Of a stretch of 64,000 bases of DNA, positions 19,301 through 27,974 are shown piece after piece. This DNA comes from Methylobacterium terrae (lineage in GTDB: Bacteria > Pseudomonadota > Alphaproteobacteria > Rhizobiales > Beijerinckiaceae). Position numbers and translations under genes: made by a program. The stretch covers positions 3,682,001 to 3,746,000 of the forward strand of contig NZ_CP029553.1 of NCBI RefSeq assembly GCF_003173755.1, in the 5' to 3' direction. Position 1 is the stretch's first letter. Every line of letters starts with the position of its first letter. Below the pieces are notes generated by a model. It was not told the origin of the DNA. It searched no databases and saw nothing but the letters and a program-made list of their open reading frames with translations.

Positions 19301-22300
19301 TCTTCCGGCGCACGCTGGAGACGACCGGGGCCGAGCTCGACGCCCGCAGCCAGGCCGCGGCCGAGCTGTTCCGGCAGGCCACGACCGCGACGGCGGGCGA
19401 GCTGGAGGCGCGGGCCGAGGAAGCGGCCTGCGTGCTGCGCCGCGCCGCCGAGACGGCGACGGGGGCGGTGAGCCTGCGCACGGCGGAGAGCGTCGAGGCG
19501 TTCCGCCAGGGGGCGGACGAGGCGTCGGGCGCGCTGCAGGCGCGTCTGGCCGAGGCCGCGTCGTCCTTCGCCCGGGTGGCGGAGGAGGCCGCGGGCGTGA
19601 TCGGCGTGCGGGCCGGCGAGGCGGACGCGGCCTTGCACGGCGCGGTGGTGGGCCTGGCGGGCCGGGCCGAGGAGGCGGCGCTCGCGATCGGCCGTGCGGC
19701 CGAGACGGCGACGGGCGCGCTCGATGCGCGGACTCTCGCGGCGACGGCGGCCTTCGCGCAGGCGGCGGACGCGGCCGGACGGCTGGTCGGCGAGCGGGCG
19801 AGCGCGGCCGACGCGATGGTGCGCGACGCGGTCGAGGGCCTGGCGGAGCGGGCCGAGGCGGTGGCCGCCGCGATTGCCCGGGCGGCCGAGGAGGCGACCG
19901 GGCACTTCGACGACCGGACGCTGGCGGCGGCCTCGGCCTTCGCGCAGGCCGCGGAGGAGGCCGGACGCCTCGTGGCGGCCCGCACCGAGGCCACCGACGC
20001 GACGCTGCGCGGCGCGGTCGATCACCTGACGCGCCAGGCCGAGGACGTGTCGGCGGCGCTGGCTCTCGCCGCCGAGAGCGCCGCCGGCGCCCTCGACGCC
20101 CGCACGACGGCCGCCGCCGCCGCCTTCGTGGCCGCGGCCCAGGAGGCCGGCCGCCTGATCGGCGAGCGCACCGAGACCGCCGACGCGAGCTTGCGCACCG
20201 CGCTCGCCGGCCTCGCCGAGCGGGCCGAGGCGGCGGCCGCCGCCCTCACCGCCTCGGCCGACACGGTCGGGGACGCGCTCCAGGCCCGCTCGACGGAGGC
20301 GGCCGAGATCATGCGCCGCTCCGCCGAGCAGGCGACGGGGGCGCTCGGCACCCGCACGGTCGAGGTGGCGCACATCTTCCGGCGCACGCTGGAGACGACC
20401 GGGGCCGAGCTCGACGCCCGCAGCCAGGCCGCGGCCGAGCTGTTCCGGCAGGCCACGACCGCGACGGCGGGCGAGCTGGAGGCGCGGGCCGAGGAAGCGG
20501 CCTGCGTGCTGCGCCGCGCCGCCGAGACGGCGACGGGGGCGGTGAGCCTGCGCACGGCGGAGAGCGTCGAGGCGTTCCGCCAGGGGGCGGACGAGGCGTC
20601 GGGCGCGCTGCAGGCGCGCCTGGCCGAGGCCGCGTCGTCCTTCGCCCGGGTGGCGGAGGAAGCCGCGGGCGTGATCGGCGTGCGGGCCGGCGAGGCGGAC
20701 GCGGCCCTGCACGGCGCGGTGGTGGGCCTGGCGGGCCGGGCCGAGGAGGCGGCGCTCGCGATCGGCCGTGCGGCCGAGACGGCGACCGGGCAGTTCGACG
20801 CGCGGACCCTCGCGGCGGCTGCGGCCTTCGTCCAGGCGGCGGAAGAGGCCGGGCGCCTCGTGGCGGCCCGCACCGAGGCGACCGACGCGACGCTGCGCGG
20901 CGCGGTCGATCACCTGACGCGCCAAGCCGAGGACGTGTCGGCGGCGCTCGCACTCGCCGCCGAGAGCGCCACCGGCGCCCTCGACACCCGCGTCGCCGAG
21001 GTCGGGGCCGCCTTCGACGGCCATGGCCGGGCGCTCACCGACCTGATCGGCCGGCACGCCGACGAGACCCAGACCCGCCTCGCCGCGGTCGGCCGCGACA
21101 TCGTCGTGGCGGTGGCGAGCCAGGGCGCGCGGGTCAACGACGCCCTGGAGAAGACCGGCACGGCGCTCGCCGGCGCCGCCGAGACCGGCGGCCGCGCGAT
21201 CGACGAGGCGGTGACGAGCCGCCTCGCGGCGCTGCAGGACGCGATCGCCCGCGGCGACATCCTCGCCGACCGCATCTCGCGCGACACCCACCACCTCACC
21301 GAGACGGTCTCGGGCCGCCTCGAGGAGATGGACCGCCTCATCACGGTCCAGGGCCGCGCCGTGGCCGAGACCATCGTCGAGCGCACCCGCGAGGCCCGGG
21401 AGGCCGTCGAGGCCCAGCTCGGCGCGCTCGAGGACCGCTCGGCCAAGCGCACCGCCGAGATCGGCGCCACCTTCAGCACCATGGTGGCCCATGTCGACCA
21501 GCATATCGGCGCCCGCGCCACGGCGCTGAACGAGGCCCTGATCGTGCGGGCCGGCGAGATGGCCCGGGTGATGGCCGAGGGCGGCCGCGAGGTTGCCCAG
21601 GCCCTCGACGGCCGCGCCGACGAGCTCGCCCGCGCCATCACCGCCCGCAGCCAGGCGATGAGCGACACCCTCACCGCCCGGGTCGGCGAGATCGGCGACG
21701 AGCTCGGCCGCCGCACCGAGGAACTGACCCGCAGCCTCGATTCCGGCGCCGCGCGCTTCGACGAGCGGGTGATCGCCCGCCTGGAGGGCCTGGCCCAGGC
21801 CCTCGACGAGCGCGGCCGCATCGTCGACGAGACCTTCGGGCTCAAGGCCGAGGAGGCGCTGCGCGTCATCGAGAGCCGCACCCGCGGCCTCGACGAGGAG
21901 CTCGGCGCCCGCACCCGCGAGCTCGTCACGTTCGTGGAGGCCCATAGCGGCGAGGCGAGCCGCGCGTTCGCCGAGAAGGCCGAGGCGATCCGCGCCGCCT
22001 TCGACGGGCGCACCGAGGCCCTGGCGCGCCTCGTCGACGAGCGCACCGCCGCCTTCGCCGAGGAGATCGACGAGCGCGGCCGGGCGATGTTCGGCACGCT
22101 CGCCGGCCGCATGACCGAGCTGGCGCGGCTGTTCGACCGCGGCGGCACGGCGCTCTCTGACCTGATCGGCAAGCGCGGCGACGCGGTGCTCGGCGCGCTC
22201 CGCGCCACGATCGAGGAGGCCGACCGGGTCCTCGCCGAGGGCTCGGGCCGCCTCGAGACCCTGGTGGGTGACCGCTCCACCGCGCTCGTGACGCTTCTCG

Positions 22301-25300
22301 ACGACCGCGAGGCCGGGGTGGAGCGCCTGTTCGGCGAGCGGCTCAAGGCCCTCGGCGACCGGCTGGACGCCCAGGCCGCATCCCTGCGCGGCCTCCTCGA
22401 CGGCCAGGCGGACGCGCTGCAGCACGGCCTCGACGCCCGAATCCGCGCCCTGCACGAGGTGCTGGAGCAGCGCGCCGCCGCGGTGCGCAGCCTTCTGGAC
22501 GACCGGACCGGCGCGCTCGGTGCCGTGCTCGACGACCGGACGGGCACCCTCGGCGCCGTGCTGGACGACCGGGTCGGGACCCTGCGCGGCGTGCTGGCCG
22601 AGGGCGGCGACACCCTCGCGGCGACCCTGGAGGAGCGCGTCGGCCGCGCGGTCGGTTCCGTCGAGGAGCGCACCCGCGCCCTGTCGGGCCTGTTCGACGA
22701 CCGCCTCGCCGCCCTCGACCACCTGGTCGAGAGCCGCGGCGCCGCCTTCGCGGAGGCCGTGGAGGCCCGCGCCCGGGCCATCGCCGGCCTCATCGACGCC
22801 CGCGCCGCGGACTTCGTCCGGGCCGCCGAGACCGGGAGCGAGGGCCTGTCCGGCCGCATCGACGCGGCGCTCCGCGACCTCGACGGCCTGATCGAGGCCC
22901 GGGCGAGGTCGCTCGAGACCAGCCTCGACCACCGCGGCGAGGCGATGGCGGGCCTGATCGCGGCCCGGGGCGAGGAGGCCGCCGGCCTGCTCGAATCCCG
23001 CGTCGCGACCCTCGGCGAGGCCGTGTCGCGCAGCGCGCAAGCCCTGTCCGGCCTCTTCTCCGAGAGCCAGGCCGGCCTCGGCGACGCCCTCGAGGGGCAC
23101 CGCACGGCGCTTGCCCGGACCCTCACGGAGCGCGTCGAGGCCCTGGCGGCCCTGCTCGGCGAGCGCGAGGCGGCCATCGCCGGCACGATCGAGCAGGGCG
23201 GCGGCAACCTGGTGCGCTTGATCGACGGCCGCCAGCGGGCGCTCGCCGAGCTGACCGGCGCCGGCGACGTCCTGGCCCGGCGCGTGCAGGAGCGCATCGA
23301 CGTGCTCGCCACGACGATCCGCAGCGGCGGCGACGCGCTCGCGGGCCTCCTCGACTCGCGCAACGCCGACCTCGCCGAGACCTTCGACGGGCGCGGCGCG
23401 GCGCTCGCCGCCCTCCTCGACGCCCGGGTGGCCGAGCTGTCCGGTGCCCTCGAGCGCAGCCGCGCCGCCCTCGACGCGGTGCTCGGCGGCCAGGTCGAGG
23501 CGCTCGGGGCGCGGCTCGATGCCGGCGGCGAGGCGGTGGCCGGCCGCCTGCGCGACAGCGTCCAGATCCTCGACGGTGCCGTCGAGGAGCGGGCGGCGGC
23601 GTTCGGCGCCCTGGTCGACGCCAAGACGGCGGAGCTCGCCGCCCTGATGGCGGCCCGCACCGACGCCCTGTCGGGCAGCGTCGACGAGCGCTCGGCCGCC
23701 TTCACGGCCCGCATCGACGGCCGGATGCGCGCCTTCGCGGCGCTCGTGGCGGCCCGCGGCGAGGCCCTGGCCGACGCCTTCGACGACCGCAGCGACGCCT
23801 ACGCGGCCCTGGTCGACGCCCGCACGGCGGCGCTCACCGCCGCCCTCGACGAGCGGGTGGCGAGCCTGCACGGCGCCATGGACGAGCGCAGCACCGCGCT
23901 CGCGGCGGCGGTGGACGAGCGCAGCGCCCAGCTCAGCTCGGGCTTCGACCGTCGGGCGGCGGCCTTCGCGGCGCTGATCGACCAGCGCGGCACCACCCTC
24001 ACCCGGGCGCTCGCCGAGACCGCCCGCGACCTGACCCAGGCGATCGACGGGCGCGGGGCCGAGCTGAATCGCGGCCTCGCCGAGCGGGTCGAGGCGCTGC
24101 GCCAGATCGTCGACGAGCGCGGCGGCGCCCTCGGGCAGAAGCTCGAGGCGACGACGGCCTCGCTGCAGCGGACCATCGACCAGCGCGGCAACGCCCTGGT
24201 GACGGCGCTGGCCGCGAGCGGCGAGACGGTCGAGGGGCTCGACCGCCAGGTGGCGCAGCTGCGCGGCCTGGTCGAGGGCCCCGGCAGCGAGCTCGTCGCG
24301 GCCCTGGCCCAGCGCAGCGAGGCGCTGGAGCGGGCGGTGACCGAGGGGATGGGCGGCGCCGTCGCGGCGCTCGGCGAGCGCGCCGAGGCCCTGGCGGCCC
24401 TGTCCTCCGAGGCCGCCGAGACCCTGCGCCGGGCGGCCGACCAGGGCGCGGCCCGGGCGGTCGAGGTCCTGGCCCAGGTCAACCAGCGCCTCGGCGGTGA
24501 GCTCGGCGGCCTGATCGGCCGCATCGAGGCCGCCTGCGGCGCGCTGCAGGACCTCATCGGCAAGTCCGGCGAGAACCTCTCGGCGATCGAGGGCGGGCTG
24601 TCCGGCCGGGTGCAGGACATCCAGGCGGCGCTCGCCGAGATCGCCGTCGAGACGGGCAAGGCCTCGGACCGGGTCGCCGAGCAGGTCGGCGCGCTCCAGG
24701 GCGCGGCGACCGGGGCCTTGCGCCAGGCCGCCGGCCTCGCCGCGACGCTTGACGCCCGCGGCAAGGCCTTGACCGAGACCGCGCGCCAGCACATCGGCGA
24801 CCTCACGGCCGCCGCGGGCGCGCTGGAGGGCGCCGAGGGCCGGATCTCCGCCTCGCTCGGCGAGCGCCAGGCCGAGATCGACGCCCTGCTCGGCAGCATC
24901 GACGCCCGCTCGGCCGCCCTGTCGGCCGCGACCGAGGGCGTCGGCACCCGGGTCGAGGCGACGCTGAAGACCATCGAGGCCCGCACCCAAGCGCTGGGCC
25001 GCGAGATCGAGGCCAGCGCCCGCCAGGCCGGCAGCGCCGTGACGGAGGCGTTCGAGCGCCTGCGCTCCGGCACCGGCCAGGAGGGCGAGCGGGCGGCCGA
25101 GTCGGTCCGCCAGGCGGTGGCGGGCGCCTCGGGCGAGATGCGCGACGCCTTCGGCGACGCGGCCGAGCGCTTCCAGGGCACGGTGGAATCCATGCGCGGC
25201 ATGGCGACCGAGATCCGCCGCACCCTGGAGGAGATCCGCGGCGACCTGCAGCGCGGCGTCGTCAGCATCCCGCAGGAGGCGCAGGACGCCACCGGCGAGA

Positions 25301-26226
25301 TGCGCCGGGTGGTGCTCGAGCAGATCAAGGCCCTGAACGAGCTCTCGGCCCTGGTCCACCGCTCGCCCCGCGCGGTCGACGTGGCGCAGCCCCGCGCGGC
25401 GGAAGCCGGCCGGGCCGCCCCGGCGGTCCCGGCCCCCACGGCGCCGAAGCCGCAGGCCCCGGTCGCCCCGGCTCCGGCGGCCAGGCCCGAGGCTCAGGTT
25501 GCCAAGCCTGCGGCTCAGGTTGCCAAGCCTGCGGCTCAGGCCGCCAGGCCCCCGGCTCAGCCGGGCAAGTCCGCGCCCCTGACGGCTCCGGCCGCCGGCC
25601 CGGTGGCTCCGGCTCCCGCCCCGGCTCGCCCGGTGCAGGGACAGGCCCGTCCGGCAGCGGCGCAAGGCGGACACCGCCCGGCGGGCGAGGCACGGCGCGA
25701 CGCGACCCCGCCCGCCGGCTCCGGCGGCTGGCTCTCCGACCTCCTCTCCCGCGCCTCGCAGGACGACGAGGACGAGGTGCCGGCGGCCGCCAAGGCCAAG
25801 GCCCCGCAGGGCGCGACCGGCCAAGGGACGGGTGGGCAGCAAGGGACGGGCGGGCAAGGCGGTGCCGCCGAGCCGGCCGGCGCCGCGGCGATCGACTCGC
25901 TCTCCAGCAACATCGCCCGGATGATCGAGCACGCGGCGGCCGTGGACCTGTGGGAGCGCTACCGGCGCGGCGAGACGGACCTGTTCACCCGCCGCCTCTA
26001 CACGGCGGAGGGACAGCGGACCTTCGACGAGATCCGTCGCCGCTACCGCGCCGAGCCGGACTTCCGCCGCACGGTCGACCACTACGTGCGGGAGTTCGAG
26101 CGCCTGCTCGGCGAGGTGTCCCGCACCGACAAGGACCCGCGCCGGGCCAACGCCTACCTCACCTCCGAGAGCGGCAAGGTCTACACGATGCTGGCCCATG
26201 CCAGCGGGCGGTTCGAGGGGGCGTGA
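16381..26226 (+). CDS. gpr: Giant two-TM coiled-coil repeat protein, GPR (growth pole ring)-like
   Basis: 3281 residues, the largest gene here. Layout: a polar Pro/Asp-rich N-terminus (1-120); two membrane helices at about 123-141 and 161-182; a very long helical region with ~62-residue repeats (about 640-1540), then ladders of 11-residue units such as DDRTGALGAVL and DERSTALAAAV (clear at 2040-2640); a Pro/Ala-rich linker (about 3000-3130) with a 7-residue tandem repeat; and a conserved C-terminal domain (about 3171-3281) with LWERYRRGE, FDEIRRRYRAEPDFRRTVD and YLTSESGKVYTMLAHASGRF. This matches the apolipoprotein-like GPR protein of Agrobacterium (about 2100 residues as I recall) and RgsE of Sinorhizobium, inner-membrane proteins that organise polar growth. 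The ATG at 16381 has a GAGG six bases upstream. The extra length comes partly from a recent internal duplication. Confidence 0.85.
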   Translation: MATEKKLKDPAEAALSAIEQALNLDHPVRGETARSPDAPLPDPQADGSRVEPRLPDVHDSDPLAAAAAREPGFDGSALPGPRDGRREGGLLPPDRSLVANDDRRSVGTLQQTLRVEPSRGPYALAALAALVWLGGFAVLAWSQSGGDLRGFTAGLTGLQGAVGAAAVLAPVMLFFIAAMLAVRAQEMRLVARAVGEVAIRLAEPEGFSTDAVLTMSQAVRREVAAVGDGVERALARAGELETLVRGEISTLERAYSDNEIRIRTLVDELVAQRESIVANAERVRGAIQGSHQNLTQELDTAAERIVTAVDGAGERVTAALGARGDAITAAIGDRGEAVTAALAATGDRVVEAVAGRGDDLVQRLVATSEGVKTDLGSVGDSLSRALETRAVEVTEAFERTGGLLTRTLAENAGEVARTLAETGAGVIEALNREGAQVRETFERSAHGLEERFLARGTDLTERFAETGAGITERFAASGSAIAAHIAERGIALREEIEQAGTGVAAAIETRAAEAEAGLSRASEGVITAFGEKASRVRDDLSTLVEDAAQALGVRGADLTSRLEETIGRVEEVLVGHGGSLERNLDRTGERVAALVAERTGEAEGRIGQALDGLAAAFATKSLGLIDGLDQRTRETQAALAVAAEALQGSFEARTAGAGEALRRAADDIGADLDARAAALAEHFRKAAEAATGQVGDHTDAAAAAFARAADEAGRAVASRAQSVDASLRGTLDGLSERAEAVAAAISRAAEEATGQFDARTLAAASAFVQAAEEAGRLVAARTEATDATLRGAVAGLSERAETAAAAITRAAEEATGHFDDRTLAAASAFAQAAEEAGRLVAARTEATDATLRGAVDHLTRQAEDVSAALALAAESAAGALDARTTAAAAAFVAAAQEAGRLIGERTETADASLRTALADLAERAEAAAAALTASADTVGDALQARSTEAAEIMRRSAEQATGALGTRTVEVAHIFRRTLETTGAELDARSQAAAELFRQATTATAGELEARAEEAACVLRRAAETATGAVSLRTAESVEAFRQGADEASGALQARLAEAASSFARVAEEAAGVIGVRAGEADAALHGAVVGLAGRAEEAALAIGRAAETATGALDARTLAATAAFAQAADAAGRLVGERASAADAMVRDAVEGLAERAEAVAAAIARAAEEATGHFDDRTLAAASAFAQAAEEAGRLVAARTEATDATLRGAVDHLTRQAEDVSAALALAAESAAGALDARTTAAAAAFVAAAQEAGRLIGERTETADASLRTALAGLAERAEAAAAALTASADTVGDALQARSTEAAEIMRRSAEQATGALGTRTVEVAHIFRRTLETTGAELDARSQAAAELFRQATTATAGELEARAEEAACVLRRAAETATGAVSLRTAESVEAFRQGADEASGALQARLAEAASSFARVAEEAAGVIGVRAGEADAALHGAVVGLAGRAEEAALAIGRAAETATGQFDARTLAAAAAFVQAAEEAGRLVAARTEATDATLRGAVDHLTRQAEDVSAALALAAESATGALDTRVAEVGAAFDGHGRALTDLIGRHADETQTRLAAVGRDIVVAVASQGARVNDALEKTGTALAGAAETGGRAIDEAVTSRLAALQDAIARGDILADRISRDTHHLTETVSGRLEEMDRLITVQGRAVAETIVERTREAREAVEAQLGALEDRSAKRTAEIGATFSTMVAHVDQHIGARATALNEALIVRAGEMARVMAEGGREVAQALDGRADELARAITARSQAMSDTLTARVGEIGDELGRRTEELTRSLDSGAARFDERVIARLEGLAQALDERGRIVDETFGLKAEEALRVIESRTRGLDEELGARTRELVTFVEAHSGEASRAFAEKAEAIRAAFDGRTEALARLVDERTAAFAEEIDERGRAMFGTLAGRMTELARLFDRGGTALSDLIGKRGDAVLGALRATIEEADRVLAEGSGRLETLVGDRSTALVTLLDDREAGVERLFGERLKALGDRLDAQAASLRGLLDGQADALQHGLDARIRALHEVLEQRAAAVRSLLDDRTGALGAVLDDRTGTLGAVLDDRVGTLRGVLAEGGDTLAATLEERVGRAVGSVEERTRALSGLFDDRLAALDHLVESRGAAFAEAVEARARAIAGLIDARAADFVRAAETGSEGLSGRIDAALRDLDGLIEARARSLETSLDHRGEAMAGLIAARGEEAAGLLESRVATLGEAVSRSAQALSGLFSESQAGLGDALEGHRTALARTLTERVEALAALLGEREAAIAGTIEQGGGNLVRLIDGRQRALAELTGAGDVLARRVQERIDVLATTIRSGGDALAGLLDSRNADLAETFDGRGAALAALLDARVAELSGALERSRAALDAVLGGQVEALGARLDAGGEAVAGRLRDSVQILDGAVEERAAAFGALVDAKTAELAALMAARTDALSGSVDERSAAFTARIDGRMRAFAALVAARGEALADAFDDRSDAYAALVDARTAALTAALDERVASLHGAMDERSTALAAAVDERSAQLSSGFDRRAAAFAALIDQRGTTLTRALAETARDLTQAIDGRGAELNRGLAERVEALRQIVDERGGALGQKLEATTASLQRTIDQRGNALVTALAASGETVEGLDRQVAQLRGLVEGPGSELVAALAQRSEALERAVTEGMGGAVAALGERAEALAALSSEAAETLRRAADQGAARAVEVLAQVNQRLGGELGGLIGRIEAACGALQDLIGKSGENLSAIEGGLSGRVQDIQAALAEIAVETGKASDRVAEQVGALQGAATGALRQAAGLAATLDARGKALTETARQHIGDLTAAAGALEGAEGRISASLGERQAEIDALLGSIDARSAALSAATEGVGTRVEATLKTIEARTQALGREIEASARQAGSAVTEAFERLRSGTGQEGERAAESVRQAVAGASGEMRDAFGDAAERFQGTVESMRGMATEIRRTLEEIRGDLQRGVVSIPQEAQDATGEMRRVVLEQIKALNELSALVHRSPRAVDVAQPRAAEAGRAAPAVPAPTAPKPQAPVAPAPAARPEAQVAKPAAQVAKPAAQAARPPAQPGKSAPLTAPAAGPVAPAPAPARPVQGQARPAAAQGGHRPAGEARRDATPPAGSGGWLSDLLSRASQDDEDEVPAAAKAKAPQGATGQGTGGQQGTGGQGGAAEPAGAAAIDSLSSNIARMIEHAAAVDLWERYRRGETDLFTRRLYTAEGQRTFDEIRRRYRAEPDFRRTVDHYVREFERLLGEVSRTDKDPRRANAYLTSESGKVYTMLAHASGRFEGA
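18803..19712 (+). repeat. Internal near-identical repeat, copy 1 (910 bp)
   Basis: Within the GPR-like gene, this segment recurs at 19877-20786 with an offset of exactly 1074 bp (358 codons). I counted about four differences by eye (for example ACC/GCC-type changes near 19130 and 19540, one of them Asp to Gly). The frame is kept. A shorter related copy follows at about 20840-20990. Confidence 0.9.
19877..20786 (+). repeat. Internal near-identical repeat, copy 2 (910 bp)
   Basis: Second copy of the 910-bp segment in the GPR-like gene. The protein unit inside is 62 residues; the step from copy 2 to the third, partial copy is 296 codons, 62 fewer than the first step, so copies differ by one whole unit. 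This fits unequal recombination between 62-residue units. Confidence 0.9.
25492..25554 (+). repeat. 21-bp tandem repeat in the Pro/Ala linker
   Basis: Three 21-bp units encode AQVAKPA, AQVAKPA and the diverged AQAARPP in the disordered linker of the GPR-like protein. The first two are identical at the base level. Confidence 0.85.
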
Positions 26227-26248
26227 GCCCCCGACACTGGCCGGAGCG

Positions 26249-26288
26249 AAGGCCCCCTGACGGTTCCGCGGGATCGTCAGGGGGCCTT
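26249..26288 (+). terminator. Strong hairpin terminator after the GPR-like gene
   Basis: A perfect 14-bp stem (26249-26262 with 26275-26288; arm ends AAGGCC and GGCCTT) and 12-nt loop lies 23 nt after the stop. It is followed by GTTCGTT, a weak T-rich tail. Confidence 0.8.
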
Positions 26289-26515
26289 GTTCGTTGGAGC
26301 CGAGCGGTTCTGCTTCGGCAATCTCGGCGTGTGACGCAGGGTATCGCCGCGGCTGCGTCGCATTACGGGCATTTCATGTTCCGGGAGAGCAACGCCGAGG
26401 GAACGGACACGTTCTTCGATCATGCGATCAACGGGCCGAACGCCGCCGGCCGATCCGTCACCCCCGACGCGATCCTGCGGCCGCCACGGTCCTCCCCGTC
26501 GACCGAGGAGATGTC

Positions 26516-27010
26516 ATGAGCGCCCCATCCCGCCTCCCCTCCCTGGCCCTGGCCGGGCTGCTGACCGTCGCGGCCTGGCCGGCCGCCGCCGCCGGCCTCG
26601 CCTGCCCGGGCAACGGCGCGGGCGCGCCGGACGGTCCGCTGTTCGAGGCCATCGTGCAGCCGGGCGCTGCGGCCGGCGCGAACGGCGCCCTGCGCGAGGC
26701 GGTGCAGCGACTGCGGGCCCGGGGCCTGTCGAACGGGGCGATCATCGACCACGCCGTCGCGTCCTACTGCCCGGTGATCGCGCGCGACGCGGGCCTGTCG
26801 CTCGATCAGAAGCAGGCGGCCCTGCGGGGCTTCGCGGCGCAGCTGACGACCCTGGTCTACGATCCCGCCCAGGACGCGACGCGGATCCTCCTCACCGTGC
26901 CGGTCTCGACCGCCCTGTCGGACCAGATCGATGCCGCGGCCGCCAAGGCGAAGGAGGGCCGCGACGCCTGGATCGTCCGGGCGCTGGAGGCCGGGATCGG
27001 CGGCCGCTGA
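26516..27010 (+). CDS. Exported hypothetical protein (164 aa)
   Basis: The product begins MSAPSRLPSLALAGLLTVAAW with a Sec signal peptide ending near AAAAG. The mature part is helical with two cysteines (LACPGNG near residue 31 and ASYCPVIARDAG near residue 84) that could pair in the periplasm. I recognise no family. A strong GAGGAG (26505-26510) lies five bases before the ATG. The spacer contains a two-codon frame (ATG TCA TGA, 26511-26519) whose stop overlaps the real start. It is convergent with the tail-collar gene. Confidence 0.75.
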   Translation: MSAPSRLPSLALAGLLTVAAWPAAAAGLACPGNGAGAPDGPLFEAIVQPGAAAGANGALREAVQRLRARGLSNGAIIDHAVASYCPVIARDAGLSLDQKQAALRGFAAQLTTLVYDPAQDATRILLTVPVSTALSDQIDAAAAKAKEGRDAWIVRALEAGIGGR

Positions 27011-27093
27011 CACGAAGGTCGGCGGCGTCCGGGTGAGGCGCAGCCTGCCGGTCCCGCCGCGCCGGCGCGCCTCCCGGTCGTGTCGCTCCCCGG

Positions 27094-27879
27094 TCAGTTC
27101 GAGGTCGGCAGGTAGCCCTTGACGGCGATGCAGACCGTCATCGGCAAGGCGGGGGACTGGATCGGGACCGGAGCCGTCGCCGCTGCGGATTTCGGGTTGA
27201 CCGTGACCGTCCCGCCCGTGACCACCGGCACCTGGAAGGTGGTCGCGGCGGTGGCCGAGAGCCCGGTCACCTCGGCGGTGAGGCCGCCCAGCTGTGCCGT
27301 CGCGGCGGAATTCGCCGGATCGATGTAGATCGGCGCGGTGGACTGCCCGATTCCCCCTTGGGACAGCAGATAGCCGTCCTTGACGCCCACGACTCCCGTC
27401 GCCTGCTTCGCCAGGAGCTTGGGCGTGACGGCGAGAGTGCCCGGCGTGGCCGGGAGGGTGACCGGTGCGGTCCCCGAGACCGGCGCGAACGTCGCGTCGT
27501 GGGAGTGGGAAACGAGCGGAACCTGGGTCGCATCCAGCGTGACGCTCGAGGCGCCGACCGCCTTGCCGATCGGCATTGCGGTCGATGCGCCGACCACGGC
27601 CTGCCCCTGGAGGTTGGGGAGCGCGAAATTCGTGCGGCCGTCCCCGCCATACGTCGTCGCGATGACCGAGAAGAGATCGCTGTTGCCCGCGATGTCGAGC
27701 GTCTGCCCGGCCGCCTGCATGAAGTTCGTCGGGCAGCGCGGGGACGCGAAAGTCCGGATCTCGCCCAGGAATGGCAAAGGCGGTTCGTCGGCGAGGCTCG
27801 GCAGGCACAGCCCGTGCAGGGCGGCGGCGGAGGTCAGGCCCAGGCAGAGAAACGATCGGAGGGAGTGTCTGATCGGCAC
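27094..27879 (-). CDS. Exported phage-tail-collar domain protein
   Basis: 261 residues from a GTG start. A signal peptide (RHSLRSFLCLGLTSAAALHGL to about LADEP) is followed by a tail-collar module: FLGEIRTFASPRCPTNFMQAAGQ, LFSVIATTYGGDGRTNFALPNLQG, as in phage tail fibres and microcystin-dependent-protein homologues. The rest is a Ser/Thr/Ala/Val-rich beta-region with one Cys near the end (TVCIAVKGYLPTSN). Unlike phage fibres it carries a Sec signal and has no phage genes around, so it is probably a surface or periplasmic protein. The start is uncertain because the frame is open upstream; GTG at 27879 is chosen for the signal peptide. It follows the PUD-like gene by 95 bp and may be co-transcribed. 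Confidence 0.75.
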   Translation of the reverse strand: MPIRHSLRSFLCLGLTSAAALHGLCLPSLADEPPLPFLGEIRTFASPRCPTNFMQAAGQTLDIAGNSDLFSVIATTYGGDGRTNFALPNLQGQAVVGASTAMPIGKAVGASSVTLDATQVPLVSHSHDATFAPVSGTAPVTLPATPGTLAVTPKLLAKQATGVVGVKDGYLLSQGGIGQSTAPIYIDPANSAATAQLGGLTAEVTGLSATAATTFQVPVVTGGTVTVNPKSAAATAPVPIQSPALPMTVCIAVKGYLPTSN

Positions 27880-27974
27880 CGTGATCGGTCTTTCGTGACG
27901 ACGAATGCTGGAGGCGATGCAGCCGAACCGCCGGCGACGCACGTTCGGCTGCGATGGTCGCGACGGGGCGGGAT

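Noticed and set aside
16243..26199. A 3318-codon uninterrupted reading frame antisense to the GPR-like gene, plus other long open frames overlapping it
   Set aside because: In GC-rich DNA with strong third-position bias, antisense frames stay open. Its translation is low-complexity (Gly/Arg/Ala/Leu/Asp repeats) mirroring the sense repeats, with no recognisable domain, while the sense protein has membrane helices and a conserved C-terminus.
26420..27808. A 462-codon minus-strand frame across the exported protein and tail-collar gene
   Set aside because: It overlaps both real genes in wrong frames and encodes Arg/Gly-rich sequence only.
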